From NCBI GenBank assembly GCA_021613335.1, contig JAJTWR010000236.1:2101001-2165000 (forward strand): 64,000 nucleotides of DNA. Reading direction: 5' to 3'. The DNA comes from Whitmania pigra (lineage: Eukaryota; Annelida; Clitellata; Hirudinida; Haemopidae). The number at the start of each line of letters is the position of its first letter. The stretch's first letter is position 1. The notes below the pieces were generated by a model. That model did no database searches. It saw only the letters and a list, made by a program, of their open reading frames with translations, and had not been told where the DNA came from. The position numbers were made by a program, and so were the translations under genes. Positions 1 through 11,102 of this stretch are shown one piece after another.

Positions 1-14
1 TCTTTTCACCGCAG

Positions 15-2336
15 AGTACTACAACATGGAAAATCTTTCCATTTTCACACTCGACGAAGTGGATTCTCTATTCGACGACAGCTTCTCCGAAATCATGACG
101 AACATCATCAGGAAGCTGAAAGTGACGAGCTTAAAATATTTTTATTTCGGATCTTTCTATCGTCTATCGCATGCTATCATGCCACGTCCGGCAATACGGG
201 GAGGGTTCTTTGCTCTCGCTCTCTTGCCACGTTAGAGCTATGATCTGATTAGTTTTATGACATCTGAAGACGCTATTGTTTTTGTGTTGTCGATTCTTGC
301 AGTTATAATTCCTTGAGAATAGTTGCTATATAAATGGTTAAGATCCTATTAAGCTATGTGTAAGATGTCGTAAAATTCAAAATATCTTATGAAGTACTAA
401 TGAACTTTAAATATTACCTTCGAAATCAGGTAAGCGTTGAAAAGCCAGTTTTACCGGAGGAAGGGAACGACTCGATTTCACCAGAACACGAAGTGATCGG
501 CGACCTCCAAGTCGTCCTGTCCGGTGCCACGATGCCGTTGGGAATCAAGAAATATTTGGACGAGTTGTTAGATGTACGGATTTATTCCATTTTTTTGCAT
601 GGTGTCGGATTTGCGTCCGAAAACAAACGTAAGTTTGAGTCGAGTTCGATTTAAATTTGAATCCAAATCGACTGATCGCAGATGAGCTCCGCGGAGTTGG
701 TCACCACCCCCCACCTGAACTGCATCCTCCCCCACGTCACTCAAAAGTTCATGCGTCTCGGCCCGGATCAGAAGCCAGGTTTATAAGCTTATTTATTTGA
801 AATGCAAGTGCATTTAACACCAAACATGGAGTCTTTTAGTTCCATTATTGAGAATGTTTAGTATCAACGATTATTTTCAGGTTGCTTTTTATTATTATTT
901 ATTACTGTTGTTATATTATTATTATTATTTATCACCTTGACTTGCTAACCTTGGAATGCTCATCATTTGTTAAAGGACAGCTTTTAGTAATACACCACAG
1001 AACTGGTTTTTGTTATGGCGAGCTCGGTTGTCGAGGCAACTTTGTGAACAACAACAATCATCATTCTTATCACATCATCATCATTAAGCATGTAACGAAA
1101 TCATTCAACCATATCAGAATACCTGACACAGATGTTGAAGGTGAACATGGATAAGAAGATCCCGACCATCGTCTTCTGCAATCAGCCTGGCACAGTCGAC
1201 TACCTCACGCACATCCTCAGGGAGAAGGACATCAAGTTCATAGACTTTCATGCCGACATGCCTCAGAAGGTAAGTGTCATTGAACTTGTAACGACATACT
1301 AAATTAATTAGGTTAGGTTAATTCAGGGTCGCATTCCTTAACGCGGCGATGAAATCATTACGATTGATATAATGATTTTAAGCATTGCCCTTGCAATTAT
1401 TACAAAGAATGGATATCAAAAAGATGTTCTGATGTTACTGTTTACAATGTTAGAAAATGTAGAACAATTGCTAATTGATGCCTGAATGAGGTTACTTTGA
1501 CAATCAGTGCAGAGAGGGAAAATTCAGCTACTACCAAGCGGGGCTTGCCGACATTTTGGTCTGCACTGACGTCGGGTCCAGAGGCCTCGACACCGTCAGG
1601 GTGAGTTTCATCAATGTCATCGATTCATCCAAGTTATGCAACGGACTTTAATCAAATAAATAAATAAATGATGTCATCAATTGGTAAAAGACGCCGGTAA
1701 TGATCAATGAAAGTCTTTCATATTCATTCCGGGAAAACTTTCTTTGGAATTTCTCGAGATGATTGCAACGAGATCTGGTTTGAATTAAGTGTCATCGTAA
1801 AAATCAATAAACTGATGTTTATTATATTATATCGTACCGATCGTTTGTTTCCCCAATTATTTCATTTAAATTGACAACATCAAATAAAAAGCAAGGTACA
1901 TTTTTTCGACCGACAGACGCGACAGATCATCAACTACGACTTTCCCGTCTTCATGTCCGACTACATCCACAGGGCGGGAAGGGTCGGCAGGGTCGGGAGT
2001 CCAAACGGATGCATGATAATCAACTATGTCGTCAGATATTGGGATGTCGAGCTGCTCTGGAAGATCGAGGTAATAAGGATAATAACGGGAACTGTTGCAC
2101 TTTTCAATTTGTTATTTTTTTTTTACATATTATTATTATAAGTTGACTGATTTATATTCGTTTATTAATAATAATACTAATGAGAAATATCCAAATTCCA
2201 GGTGGCTATCAGGCGAAATGAGCAGCTAGCCAACGTCAACGCCAACATCAAGAGGAAGCTCGAAACACTTCATTCAACGAAGAATCTCATGGAGGAGCAG
2301 CAAAAGCTTCTTGACATGCACAAAGATTTAGATTGA
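15..2336 (+). CDS. DDX28: DDX28-like DEAD-box RNA helicase, 3' part (5' end outside window)
   Basis: Exons by reading frame and splice sites: 15-121, 430-573, 682-778, 1118-1269, 1508-1600, 1917-2069, 2202-2336 (TGA). Joined phases close exactly from the first exon onward. Visible helicase motifs in order: LDEVDSLFDDSF (motif II), LSGAT (motif III), PTIVFCNQPGTV (motif IV), TDVGSRGLDT (motif V) and DYIHRAGRVGRVGS (motif VI). Segment order and the C-terminal stretch (YWDVELLWKIE then AIRRNE) follow vertebrate DDX28, a mitochondrial helicase needed for 55S mitoribosome large-subunit assembly; that role is family knowledge. Motif II reads DEVD, not DEAD. The Q motif and Walker A lie upstream of the window. 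The 1917 acceptor (ACG CGA CAG) could instead be the AG eight bases further on. Confidence 0.88.
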
Positions 2337-2857
2337 TTTTTTATCAATTCAATTCATTTTTTTCTTATTTTATCTTAGGATTTATGACATCCAAAGTGAA
2401 ATATCCAGAGGATTCTCAAAATCTTTTGGCCGATTTTGGTTATGCTATAAGTCCATCAAAAACATGTAAACGGTGCTGTTTATTACCAAAAGTAAAAAAA
2501 CTGATCCATCCCCGTAAATCGGACAAAATTGCGAGACGCAGAGTTGCGATATCCTCCATTTTAGATGAGTGTTCAATTTCGGTTCTAGCAGTTCCATTAG
2601 TCGTATTAGTGCCGACCATTCATTCGTTAAAAATTTCGCAAGAGTCGGACTTACCTCCGTAGTATTATCGTTAAGTCGTCACCAAACATGTTTACAAACA
2701 CGCCTTTCTCCGGCACCAATAATCGCAAAGTAACAAGTATAATAAGCCTAAGTTAATTAAAGCAAAGACCATTCCGTGTAATTACCAATTGAAAATAAAG
2801 TGTAAGTAGTTTTGGATTGTTCAGAACTTGAAATTTATTTAGTATAATCTCCAGTTT
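2337..2857 (+). other. Helicase 3' flank / intergenic, with polyadenylation signal
   Basis: No gene supported here. An AATAAA hexamer lies at about 2794-2799 and could end the helicase transcript. A 109-codon open frame (2333-2662) has no recognisable domain, overlaps the helicase stop codon and begins in its last codons, so I treat it as 3' UTR. Confidence 0.5.
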
Positions 2858-4271
2858 ATGAGAAGCATGCTGAGCGGCAAGATTCATAGCGATCAAAATT
2901 TCGTCGATGACACGTTAGTAGTAAAATCAATTCATTTTCAAGTCGCTGTGCCTCGAAGATTTCAATCAATCAATTTCTTCCATCAGATTGGATCAAATGC
3001 CACTTGATAGATCGATCGTCTCCGCAAACGATGTCGCAGACTCTGATAATCATTACCCGAATTGCGATTACCCAGATGTAGAATCCGGATTCGTTTTCAA
3101 GATTCCCGATGCTAATTCTGAAGACTTTTTGTGCCAAACGGAGACAGAAATTACTACCAGCTACACGACCAACGAAGAGATAATCCTTGACTCCAATGAT
3201 ACTGTTTTCATGGGAATACCGGCATCTATAGCCGCTCCACAAAAGGTCAATTTCTGTGAACTTTTGGGCGATCCTTGTGAACCCTTCCCAGTCCCGCCCA
3301 GAGATTTTACAAACACCGTTCCTCCGCCGTCTTTGGAAGGGAGTTCCACTGACGACAACTTGTCTCAGGAATTTGATGGCTTCGACATACTAAAGGATGG
3401 GAAAGAGTGATTAACATTTCAACAATTTGATGGGTTTCAAATATATATAAAGGATTTTGTTAGAATTATTATTAATAATAATAATTACTGACATAGGCTT
3501 TTTTGTAAATCCAGTTCTAGTGACTCCAGACAGTTTCTCGTTCAATGTAAACGCGGACTTAAGGATTCTACGACGGCCCTTTTCTTGGAGCACCAACATA
3601 GACTGAACAAAGTGATCTTAATTGATTCTAGAAATAAAAATTGAAAAGAATTTAAAGAAACTAAAATAAAAATAGTGAAGAATAAAGACAGTAGTTCCGA
3701 ACCGAATTACCAAACGCGCTTTGCGTAATATTCCACAATAAAGTACAAGTTAAAGTTTGAAAAATATTGATTATTCGTCAAAGTTAGTTAAGAAAAATTT
3801 CAGCTGCGAAAGAAATATTCGGATCCAGAATGCCTTCGCGAATTTCAGAAGTTAGACCTTCTAGCAGAAGGTCAGTTATTATGCAAATGTAAAAAGATAA
3901 TGCCACTATTTTAAATTAGCTAATTATAAATATATAAATCTAATTAATATCGATCAAATCAATTAGCTCTGCACACCAAAGCCGAACTTAGTGACAGGAT
4001 CAGAGATTACATCAAGCGGATGACGACGAACAGAAAGAAATGCTCCAAATTCCAGACTGAAATGGACAAAGATAAGAAACGAAATGTGCGTAGAGTTGAT
4101 CAGACGTTCATCCAAAAACCTCCAAAACGCCAAAACAAGAAAACCTTCGCGAAAGAAAAACCATCAAAAAGTCGGAATCCAAAAACCGGGCGCCATTTCT
4201 TCATGAAGACGCTGTCTGAGAACATCAGAAAGATGATGACGAAAGCCAAGAACTCCGAGGAACCGAATTGA
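2858..4271 (+). CDS. Unrecognised 320-residue basic-tailed protein, five exons
   Basis: I do not recognise this family. The model is ATG 2858-2913, 2987-3406, 3497-3611, 3804-3870, 3967-4271 (TGA). Phases 2, 2, 0, 1 join without a frame break, giving 963 nt, which is strong evidence of a real gene. The N-terminal half is acidic and Ser/Pro-rich with no membrane segment. The middle (exons 3-4) is predicted helical, with DSRQFLVQCKRGLKD and LRKKYSDPECLREFQKLD. The C-terminal exon is Lys/Arg-rich (TTNRKKCSK, PPKRQNKKTF, KSRNPKTGRH), suggesting a nuclear or nucleic-acid-associated protein; that is inference. Donors of exons 2 and 3 are both GTGAT, and that of exon 1 is GTTAGT. If the exon 2 donor is not used the frame stops at 3410. 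Exons 3-5 lie wholly inside a tandem duplication. Confidence 0.7.
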
Positions 4272-4475
4272 CTTAACACATGCTTAAAGTCTTCGTTGAT
4301 CACAAAACAAATAGCTTATGAAATCAGAAAGTCGTCAACGTCATCGTTAACGAATCGCTAATTCGCGATAACGCCGTGACCAATCCTGCCTAGTACTATT
4401 GACGTCACTGACGGCGTCAGTATCGGAAGATATATCATTAACCGTTCTACATCGCATTTATTTCTACTACGCATG

Positions 4476-4481
4476 AATAAA
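4476..4481 (+). terminator. Poly(A) signal AATAAA of the 320-residue gene
   Basis: AATAAA lies about 205 bases after the stop codon, followed by a TA-rich stretch. The duplicate copy is at 5654-5659. Confidence 0.55.
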
Positions 4482-4674
4482 GTTTAAGCGGCATGTTATT
4501 ATTTATTTACTTTACTGAGCAAACCACTGACGACAACTTGTCTCAGGAATTTGATGGCTTCGACATACTAAAGGATGGGAAAGAGTGATTAACATTTCAA
4601 CAATTTGATGGGTTTCAAATATATATAAAGGATTTTGTTAGAATTATTATTAATAATAATAATTACTGACATAG

Positions 4675-5449
4675 GCTTTTTTGTAAATCCAGTTCTAGTG
4701 ACTCCAGACAGTTTCTCGTTCAATGTAAACGCGGACTTAAGGATTCTACGACGGCCCTTTTCTTGGAGCACCAACATAGACTGAACAAAGTGATCTTAAT
4801 TGATTCTAGAAATAAAAATTGAAAAGAATTTAAAGAAACTAAAATAAAAATAGTGAAGAATAAAGACAGTAGTTCCGAACCGAATTACCAAACGCGCTTT
4901 GCGTAATATTCCACAATAAAGTACAAGTTAAAGTTTGAAAAATATTGATTATTCGTCAAAGTTAGTTAAGAAAAATTTCAGCTGCGAAAGAAATATTCGG
5001 ATCCAGAATGCCTTCGCGAATTTCAGAAGTTAGACCTTCTAGCAGAAGGTCAGTTATTATGCAAATGTAAAAAGATAATGCCACTATTTTAAATTAGCTA
5101 ATTATAAATATATAAATCTAATTAATATCGATCAAATCAATTAGCTCTGCACACCAAAGCCGAACTTAGTGACAGGATCAGAGATTACATCAAGCGGATG
5201 ACGACGAACAGAAAGAAATGCTCCAAATTCCAGACTGAAATGGACAAAGATAAGAAACGAAATGTGCGTAGAGTTGATCAGACGTTCATCCAAAAACCTC
5301 CAAAACGCCAAAACAAGAAAACCTTCGCGAAAGAAAAACCATCAAAAAGTCGGAATCCAAAAACCGGGCGCCATTTCTTCATGAAGACGCTGTCTGAGAA
5401 CATCAGAAAGATGATGACGAAAGCCAAGAACTCCGAGGAACCGAATTGA
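4675..5449 (+). pseudogene. Second copy of terminal exons 3-5 of the 320-residue gene
   Basis: Duplicate exons lie at 4675-4789, 4982-5048 and 5145-5449, each with the same splice sites as the originals. No start codon or exon 1/2 accompanies them, only the last part of exon 2 (from 4524). They could serve as alternative terminal exons yielding the same protein with a downstream 3' end, or be silent. I class them as a partial gene copy. Confidence 0.75.
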
Positions 5450-5768
5450 CTTAACACATGCTTAAAGTCTTCGTTGATCACAAAACAAATAGCTTATGAA
5501 ATCAGAAAGTCGTCAACGTCATCGTTAACGAATCGCTAATTCGCGATAACGCCGTGACCAATCCTGCCTAGTACTATTGACGTCACTGACGGCGTCAGTA
5601 TCGGAAGATATATCATTAACCGTTCTACATCGCATTTATTTCTACTACGCATGAATAAAGTTTAAGCGGCATGTTATTATTTATTTACTTTACTGAGCAA
5701 TTTATTTATTATTTCATAAGATAATTTATTCAACCCCTCAGCTGGACTAAGTCCCAACAGCCTACAAG

Positions 5769-5970
5769 CTCCATCTGTCGCCAAGAAAACTGCAACACGC
5801 GATTGGAATAAATTTCTTCAACTAGTCAAATTTTTAAAAGTCCTAAGATAAATATTAATTCAAAAGTCCGTCACCATTAACCAGTTATAAATATTAATAA
5901 TACGAAGTTAAGATACACCATCAATGCCATCTCAGAGGGAATACAAAGGGGGTAGGATCGATAGTTGGTC
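5769..5970 (+). promoter_or_regulatory. U1 copy 1 promoter: distal element and PSE-like block
   Basis: Distal element CTCCATCTGTCG at 5769-5780, about 200 bases before the RNA start. PSE-like block begins ACACCATC at 5915, 56 bases upstream. Confidence 0.65.
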
Positions 5971-6134
5971 AAACTTACCTGGCGTAGGGGACATCGCGAT
6001 CAAGAAGGCGGTTCCCCCAGGAGGAGGCTAACCCATTGCACCCGGGGTTGGTTGAATCCTGCGATTACCCCAAATGAGGGTAACTCGGGCGCATTATTTT
6101 TGTTAGTGGGCAGTTGCGTTCGCGCATTTCCCTT
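5971..6134 (+). ncRNA. U1: U1 spliceosomal snRNA, copy 1
   Basis: U1 snRNA is the RNA core of the U1 snRNP, which base-pairs with 5' splice sites. The 5' end AAACTTACCTG pairs with GTAAGT donors. Stem-loop I has the loop GATCAAGAAGG, where U1-70K binds. Stem-loop II carries CCATTGCACCC, the U1A/SNF loop. An Sm-type site ATTTTTG precedes the terminal hairpin with the conserved TTGCGTTCGCGC. Length about 164 nt, as usual for U1. An A-T-C for A-C-C change in stem I keeps pairing through a wobble. The spacer after the RNA begins GTTGAATAATTAAAG, a probable 3' box also seen after copies 2, 3 and 5. Some bases differ from sister copies (AATGAGGG, GGGCAGTTG). Confidence 0.95.
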
Positions 6135-6384
6135 GTTGAATAATTAAAGTTAGTGTTGATAAACCTCTTCTGGTGTCAAGGGGTTCATTAATTTCTATTA
6201 GGGGCCTTTAAATTAATGGAGACGTAATCGTAATATTACACGGATCTTTTCATAGTTATTTCAAAGCTCCGAAAGGCTTTCCAGGATGCCAAATACATTA
6301 TTTGTATTTAGGCAATCATTTGAGTGCTTTGTGAACCCAAATCCTGTATCAACTTATTAGTGGAATCCTAAAAGCACGCTGAGG

Positions 6385-6533
6385 AAGTTTGGTTCGAAAA
6401 TTGTTTTATTAACGTCCGTTGCATGTCTAGATGATTAGGACGGTGCACCCGCAGCGGGGTTTGAACCCCGTGCTGCCATAGTGAGAGGAGCAGCCTTAAC
6501 CGTTAGGCCACGCGGGCGCACTAAGTTTGGTTC
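6385..6533 (-). mobile_element. tRNA-derived SINE with 11-bp target-site duplication
   Basis: Inserted in the spacer between U1 copies 1 and 2. The target duplication AAGTTTGGTTC is at 6385-6395 and 6523-6533. Read on the minus strand the body starts with a tRNA-like head (6519 down to 6444). It has a perfect A box (TGGCCTAACGG), a B box (GGTTCAAACCC) and a 7-bp acceptor stem. It then has about 50 bases of unrelated tail ending in an A/T-rich stretch. The sister spacers (around 7310 and 8905) lack it, which gives the empty site. The anticodon arm has an oversized loop, so it is not a working tRNA. Confidence 0.85.
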
Positions 6534-6752
6534 ATCGTTGAGAGATCTTTTATAAGCCTCTGCTGTTGCTTAGTATTTTGTCTCATAAAACGTCACATAT
6601 TACTGAACTATGTTTTCAATTCTCTTTGATCGCTGATTCCAAACATTTCCGTAAATAATAACACGCAAATAAGTCAATAAAACAAAGTTATTATTTATAT
6701 GAAAAAATCAAACAAATTCAGACACTTGACAAATATATATGATGCCATGTGG

Positions 6753-6970
6753 CTCCATCTGTCGGCTTGTGCTTCCTCTAATCTTTATGTAAAAATGCAA
6801 TCCTTGAATCTTATGTTTTATATTTTATAAATCTAAGTCTTTACTCAACATTGACATTTAATTAGACAAGAAACATTAATCCAGCATTCCATTCAAATAT
6901 CTCACAACCCTAACACACCATCATAGCCGTCTTAGTGGTAGGACTAAGCGGGTAAGCTTGTTACTGGATC
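6753..6970 (+). promoter_or_regulatory. U1 copy 2 promoter
   Basis: Distal element CTCCATCTGTCG at 6753-6764 (-218). PSE-like block begins ACACCATC at 6915 (-56). Confidence 0.65.
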
Positions 6971-7134
6971 AAACTTACCTGGCGTAGGGGACACCGCGAT
7001 CAAGAAGGCGGTTCCCCCAGGAGGAGGCTAACCCATTGCACCCGGGGTTGGTTGAATCCTGCGATTACCCCAAATGCGGGTAACTCGGACGCAATATTTT
7101 TGTTAGTGGGGAGCTGCGTTCGCGCATTTCCCTA
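6971..7134 (+). ncRNA. U1: U1 spliceosomal snRNA, copy 2
   Basis: Same architecture as copy 1: 5' AAACTTACCTG, stem-loop I with ACACCGCG paired to GGCGGT around the loop ATCAAGAAG, U1A-type loop ATTGCACCC, Sm-like ATATTTTTG, and terminal CTGCGTTCGCGC hairpin. Intact across the full length. Confidence 0.95.
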
Positions 7135-7529
7135 GTTGAATAATTAAAGCTAATGTTGATAAACCCTTCTGGTGTTAAGTGGTTTATTAATTTCTGTTTG
7201 GGGCCTTCAAATTATTGTACTGGTTGAAGTATTCGTAATATTATGGGGATCTTTTGAGTGTTTTATGAACCCCAATCCGGTATCAAATTGTTAGTGGAAT
7301 CCTAAAAGCACTCTAAGGAATAGTGATCTTTTATAAGCCTCTGCTGTTTGGTTAGTATTTTGTCTCATAAAACGTCACATAATACTGACCTACGTTTTCA
7401 ATTCTCTTTGATTCCAAAACTTTCGGTAGGGAATAACAGACAAATAAGTCATTAAAACAAGGTTTTTACTTAAATGAAGATGTCAACCAAATTTAGACAG
7501 TACACTTGTCAAACATAAATGCCATGTAG

Positions 7530-7749
7530 CTCCATCTGTCGACATGTGCTACCTCTAATCTTTATGTAAAAGTGAAAACCTTGAATCATATGTCTTAGAT
7601 CTTATAAATCTAAGCCTTTACTCAACAGTGACATTTAAATATAAACAAGAAACATTAACCCAACATTACATTTAAATATCGCAAAACCCAAATACACCAT
7701 CAAAGCCGTCTTAGTGGTAACACAAAGCGGCTGTGATAGCTTCTTGATC
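7530..7749 (+). promoter_or_regulatory. U1 copy 3 promoter
   Basis: Distal element CTCCATCTGTCG at 7530-7541 (-220). PSE-like block begins ACACCATC at 7694 (-56). Confidence 0.65.
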
Positions 7750-7913
7750 AAACTTACCTGGCGTAGGGGACACCGCGATCAAGAAGGCGGTTCCTCCAGG
7801 AGGAGGCTAACCCATTGCACTTGGGGTTGGTTGAATCCTGCGATTACCCCAAATGCGGGTAACTCGGGCGCAATATTTTTGTTAGTGGGGAGTTGCGTTC
7901 GCGCATTTCCCTA
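7750..7913 (+). ncRNA. U1: U1 spliceosomal snRNA, copy 3
   Basis: Full-length U1 with 5' AAACTTACCTG and loop I ATCAAGAAG. The base of stem I reads GTTCCTCC where sisters have GTTCCCCC. Loop II reads ATTGCACTTG. All protein-binding landmarks are kept. Confidence 0.94.
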
Positions 7914-8264
7914 GTTGAATAATTAAAGATACTGTTGCTAAACCCTTTGTGAATCCAAGTTGAGTATCAAGAGCAGTAATTTCATAGTGGAGTCCTAAAA
8001 GCACATACGTGATAAAGTCTGATTGGTCAGATATTTGGAAGAACTGAGAAATTTGATTAATCGTTGAGAGATATTTTATAAGCCCATGCTGTTGCTTCGA
8101 ATTTTGTCATATAAAACGTCACATGTACTGATTTACATTCTCGAAATACTTTTAGTTTCCGATTTAAAAAAACTTAAGTAAAATCAAATAGTAATTAAAA
8201 CGAAGGTATTACTTAAATGAAGAAATCAACCAAATTCAGAGGGTATATTTGTGATGCCATGTAG

Positions 8265-8473
8265 CTCCATCTGTCGATATATGCGATTCCTCAAATCTTT
8301 ATGCAAAAATAGGGAATTTTAATATTAGATTTTATATTTTAGAAACTTAAGCCTTTACTCCGCATTGACATTTAAACATTAACCCAGCATTCCATTCAAA
8401 TATCTCACAACCCAAATACACCATCAAAGCCGACTTAGTGGTAGCACAAAGCGGGTAGGCTTGTTACTTGATC
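8265..8473 (+). promoter_or_regulatory. U1 copy 4 promoter
   Basis: Distal element CTCCATCTGTCG at 8265-8276 (-209). PSE-like block begins ACACCATC at 8418 (-56). Confidence 0.65.
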
Positions 8474-8637
8474 AAACTTACCTGGCGTAGGGGACACCGC
8501 GATCAAGAAGGCGGTTCCCCCAGAAGGAGGCTAACCCATTGCACTTGGGGTTGGTTGAATCCTGCGATTACCCCAAATGCGGGTAACTCGGACGCAATAT
8601 TTTTGTTAGTGGGGAGCTGCGTTCGCGCATTTCCCTA
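8474..8637 (+). ncRNA. U1: U1 spliceosomal snRNA, copy 4
   Basis: Full-length U1 with 5' AAACTTACCTG, loop I ATCAAGAAG, loop II ATTGCACTTG, Sm-like ATATTTTTG and terminal GCTGCGTTCGCGC. The base of stem-loop I has CCAGAAGG instead of CCAGGAGG. The downstream sequence (GGTTAAATAAGG) is the second of the two 3'-flank types. Confidence 0.94.
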
Positions 8638-9132
8638 GTTGGTTAAATAAGGATATTATTGAAGGCCGCTACTGGTTTATCCCAAGCTATTGTTGATGCA
8701 TGACACTTGAAATTATGAGACGAGATTGCCATTTTATGCGGATGCTATCAAAGTTAGTTCAAATATCCGAAAGGCTCTCCAAGATGCCGTATACATTATT
8801 TAGTCGATCCTTAGGCACCAAATCAAATATCAACGGCTAAGTGGGAACCTAAAAGCCTACACATGGAGTAGAATCATTTGACAGAAATTCAGAGCAGAAC
8901 TGAGGAATTTTGTTCATAGTTAGATAAGCTTTTATAAGCTCAGCTGTAGCTTAGTATTTTGTCTCAAAAACGTCACATAATACTGACCTACGTTTTCAAT
9001 TCTCTTTGATCGCTGATTCCAAAACTTTCGCTAAGTAATAACAAACAAATAAGTCATTAAAACAAAGTTATTACTTATATGAAGAAATCAACCAAATTCA
9101 GACACTCGTCAAATATATACGATGCCACGTAG

Positions 9133-9352
9133 CTCCATCTGTCGGCATGTGCTTCCTCTAATCTTTATTTAAAAGTGAGAACCTTGAATCATATGTTTTA
9201 AATTTTATAAATCTAAGCCATAAATCTCAACATTGACATTTAATTAAACAAGAAACATTAACCCAACATTACATTTAAATATCGCACAACACAAATACAC
9301 CATCAATATCGTCCTAGTGGCAGTACAAAGCGGCTGTGATAGCTTCTTGATC
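9133..9352 (+). promoter_or_regulatory. U1 copy 5 promoter
   Basis: Distal element CTCCATCTGTCG at 9133-9144 (-220). PSE-like ACACCATC about 56 bases upstream of the RNA start. Confidence 0.65.
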
Positions 9353-9516
9353 AAACTTACCTGGCGTAGGGGACACCGCGATCAAGAAGGCGGTTCCCCC
9401 AGGAGGAGGCTAACCCATTGCACATCGGGTTGGTTGAATCCTGCGATTACCCCAAATGCGGGTAACTCGGGCGCAATATTTTTGTTAGTGGGGAGTTGCG
9501 TTCGCGCATATCCCTA
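9353..9516 (+). ncRNA. U1: U1 spliceosomal snRNA, copy 5
   Basis: Full-length U1 with 5' AAACTTACCTG and loop I ATCAAGAAG. Loop II reads ATTGCACATC, the most changed U1A-site flank of the plus-strand set. The final bases read GCATATCCC where the others have GCATTTCCC. Confidence 0.93.
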
Positions 9517-10013
9517 GTTGAATAATTAAAAATAATGTTGCTAAACCCTTTTTGATGTCAGAATTTCGATTAGTGGCTTTGAAATTATTTTACTGAGTGA
9601 CGTAATTGTCATTACGCTGATGTTTTCTAAGTTATTTCAGAGATCCGAAAATCTTACCATAATGCCGAAGATATGTAATTGTAATTGACCGAGTGCTTTG
9701 TTAATCCAAGTTGAGTATCAAGAGCAGTAATTTCTTAGTGGAGTCCTAAAAGCATACGTGGTAAAGTTTGATTGGTCAGATATTTGGAAGAACTGAGAAA
9801 TTTGATTAATCGTTGAAAGATATTTTATGAGCCCATGCTGTTGCTTGGAATTTTGTCATATAAAACGTCACATGTACTGATTTACATTCTAGAAATACTT
9901 TTAGTTTCTGATTTAAAATAACTTAAGTAAAATCAAATATTAATTAAAACGAAGGTATTAGTTAAATGAAGAAATCAACCAAATTCAGAGGGTATATTTG
10001 TGATGCCATGTAG

Positions 10014-10223
10014 CTCCATCTGTCGATATATGCGATTCCTCAAATCTTTACGTAATAATAGGGACTTTTAATATTAGGTTTTTTTATTTTAGAAACTTAA
10101 GCCTTTACTCGGCATTGACATTTAAACATTAACCCAGCATTACATTCAAATATCGCACTACACAAATACACCATCAATATCGTCCTAGTGGCAGTACAAA
10201 GCGGCTGTGATCGATTCTCGATC
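10014..10223 (+). promoter_or_regulatory. U1 copy 6 promoter
   Basis: Distal element CTCCATCTGTCG at 10014-10025 (-210). PSE-like ACACCATC about 56 bases upstream of the RNA start. Confidence 0.65.
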
Positions 10224-10387
10224 AAACTTACCTGGCGTAGGGGACACCGCGATCAAGAAGGCGGTTCCCCCAGGAGGAGGCTAACCCATTGCACTAGGGG
10301 TTGGTTGAATCCTGCGATTACCCCAAATGCGGGTAACTCGGGCGCAATATTTTTGTTAGTGGGGAGTTGCGTTCGCGCATTTCCCTA
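10224..10387 (+). ncRNA. U1: U1 spliceosomal snRNA, copy 6
   Basis: Full-length U1 with 5' AAACTTACCTG, loop I ATCAAGAAG, loop II ATTGCACTAG, Sm-like ATATTTTTG and an intact terminal hairpin. Confidence 0.94.
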
Positions 10388-10882
10388 GTTGGTTAAAAAA
10401 GAATAATATTGCAGGCCGCTACTGGTTTATCCCAAGCTATTGTTGGTGCATGACACTTGAAATTATGAGACGAGATTGCCATTTTATGCGGATGCTATCA
10501 AAGTTAGTTCAAATATCCGAAAAGCTCTCCAAGATGCCGTATACATTATTCAGTCGATCCTTAGGCACCAAATCAAATATCAATGGCTAAGTGGGAACCT
10601 AAAAGCCTACACATGGAGTAGAATCATTTGACAGAAATTCAGAGCAGAACTGAGGAATTTTGTTCATAGTTAGATAAGCTTTTATAAGCTCAGCTGTAGC
10701 TTAGTATTTTGTCTCAAAAACGTCACATAATACTGACCTACGTTTTCAATTCTCTTTGATCGCTGATTCCAAAACTTTCGCTAAGTAATAACAAACAAAT
10801 AAGTCATTAAAACAAAGTTATTACTTATATGAAGAAATCAACCAAATTCAGACACTCGTCAAATATATACGATGCCACGTAG

Positions 10883-11102
10883 CTCCATCTGTCGGCATGT
10901 GCTTCCTCTAATCTTTATTTAAAAGTGAGAACCTTGAATCATATGTTTTAAATTTTATAAATCTAAGCCATAAATCTCAACATTGACATTTAATTAAACA
11001 AGAAACATTAACCCAACATTACATTTAAATATCGCACAACACAAATACACCATCAATATCGTCCTAGTGGCAGTACAAAGCGGCTGTGATCGCTTCTCGA
11101 TC
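10883..11102 (+). promoter_or_regulatory. U1 copy 7 promoter
   Basis: Distal element CTCCATCTGTCG at 10883-10894 (-220). PSE-like ACACCATC about 56 bases upstream of the RNA start. Confidence 0.65.

Larger units (their letters stand above)
3346..5700 (+). repeat. Perfect tandem duplication, two 1177-bp units
   Basis: Unit A is 3346-4522 and unit B is 4524-5700, with one base (A) between them. I see no difference between the copies, and the ORFs in each are identical at an offset of 1178. Each unit carries the tail of exon 2 of the upstream gene, all of exons 3, 4 and 5, and the poly(A) signal. Identity implies a very recent event or an assembly artefact. Confidence 0.95.

Noticed and set aside
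3411..3599. 62-codon minus-strand ORF repeated at 4589-4777
   Set aside because: Antisense shadow of exon 3 and its intron; it is duplicated only because the whole region is.
5965..6147. Short plus-strand ORFs with LTWRRGHRDQEGG-type translation in each U1 copy
   Set aside because: They are translations of the U1 snRNA genes, whose structure fully explains their conservation.
6444..6519. A working tRNA gene on the minus strand
   Set aside because: It has good A and B boxes and an acceptor stem, but the anticodon loop is about 13 nt, the T loop is 6 nt, and extra bases precede the acceptor. The target duplication shows a SINE.
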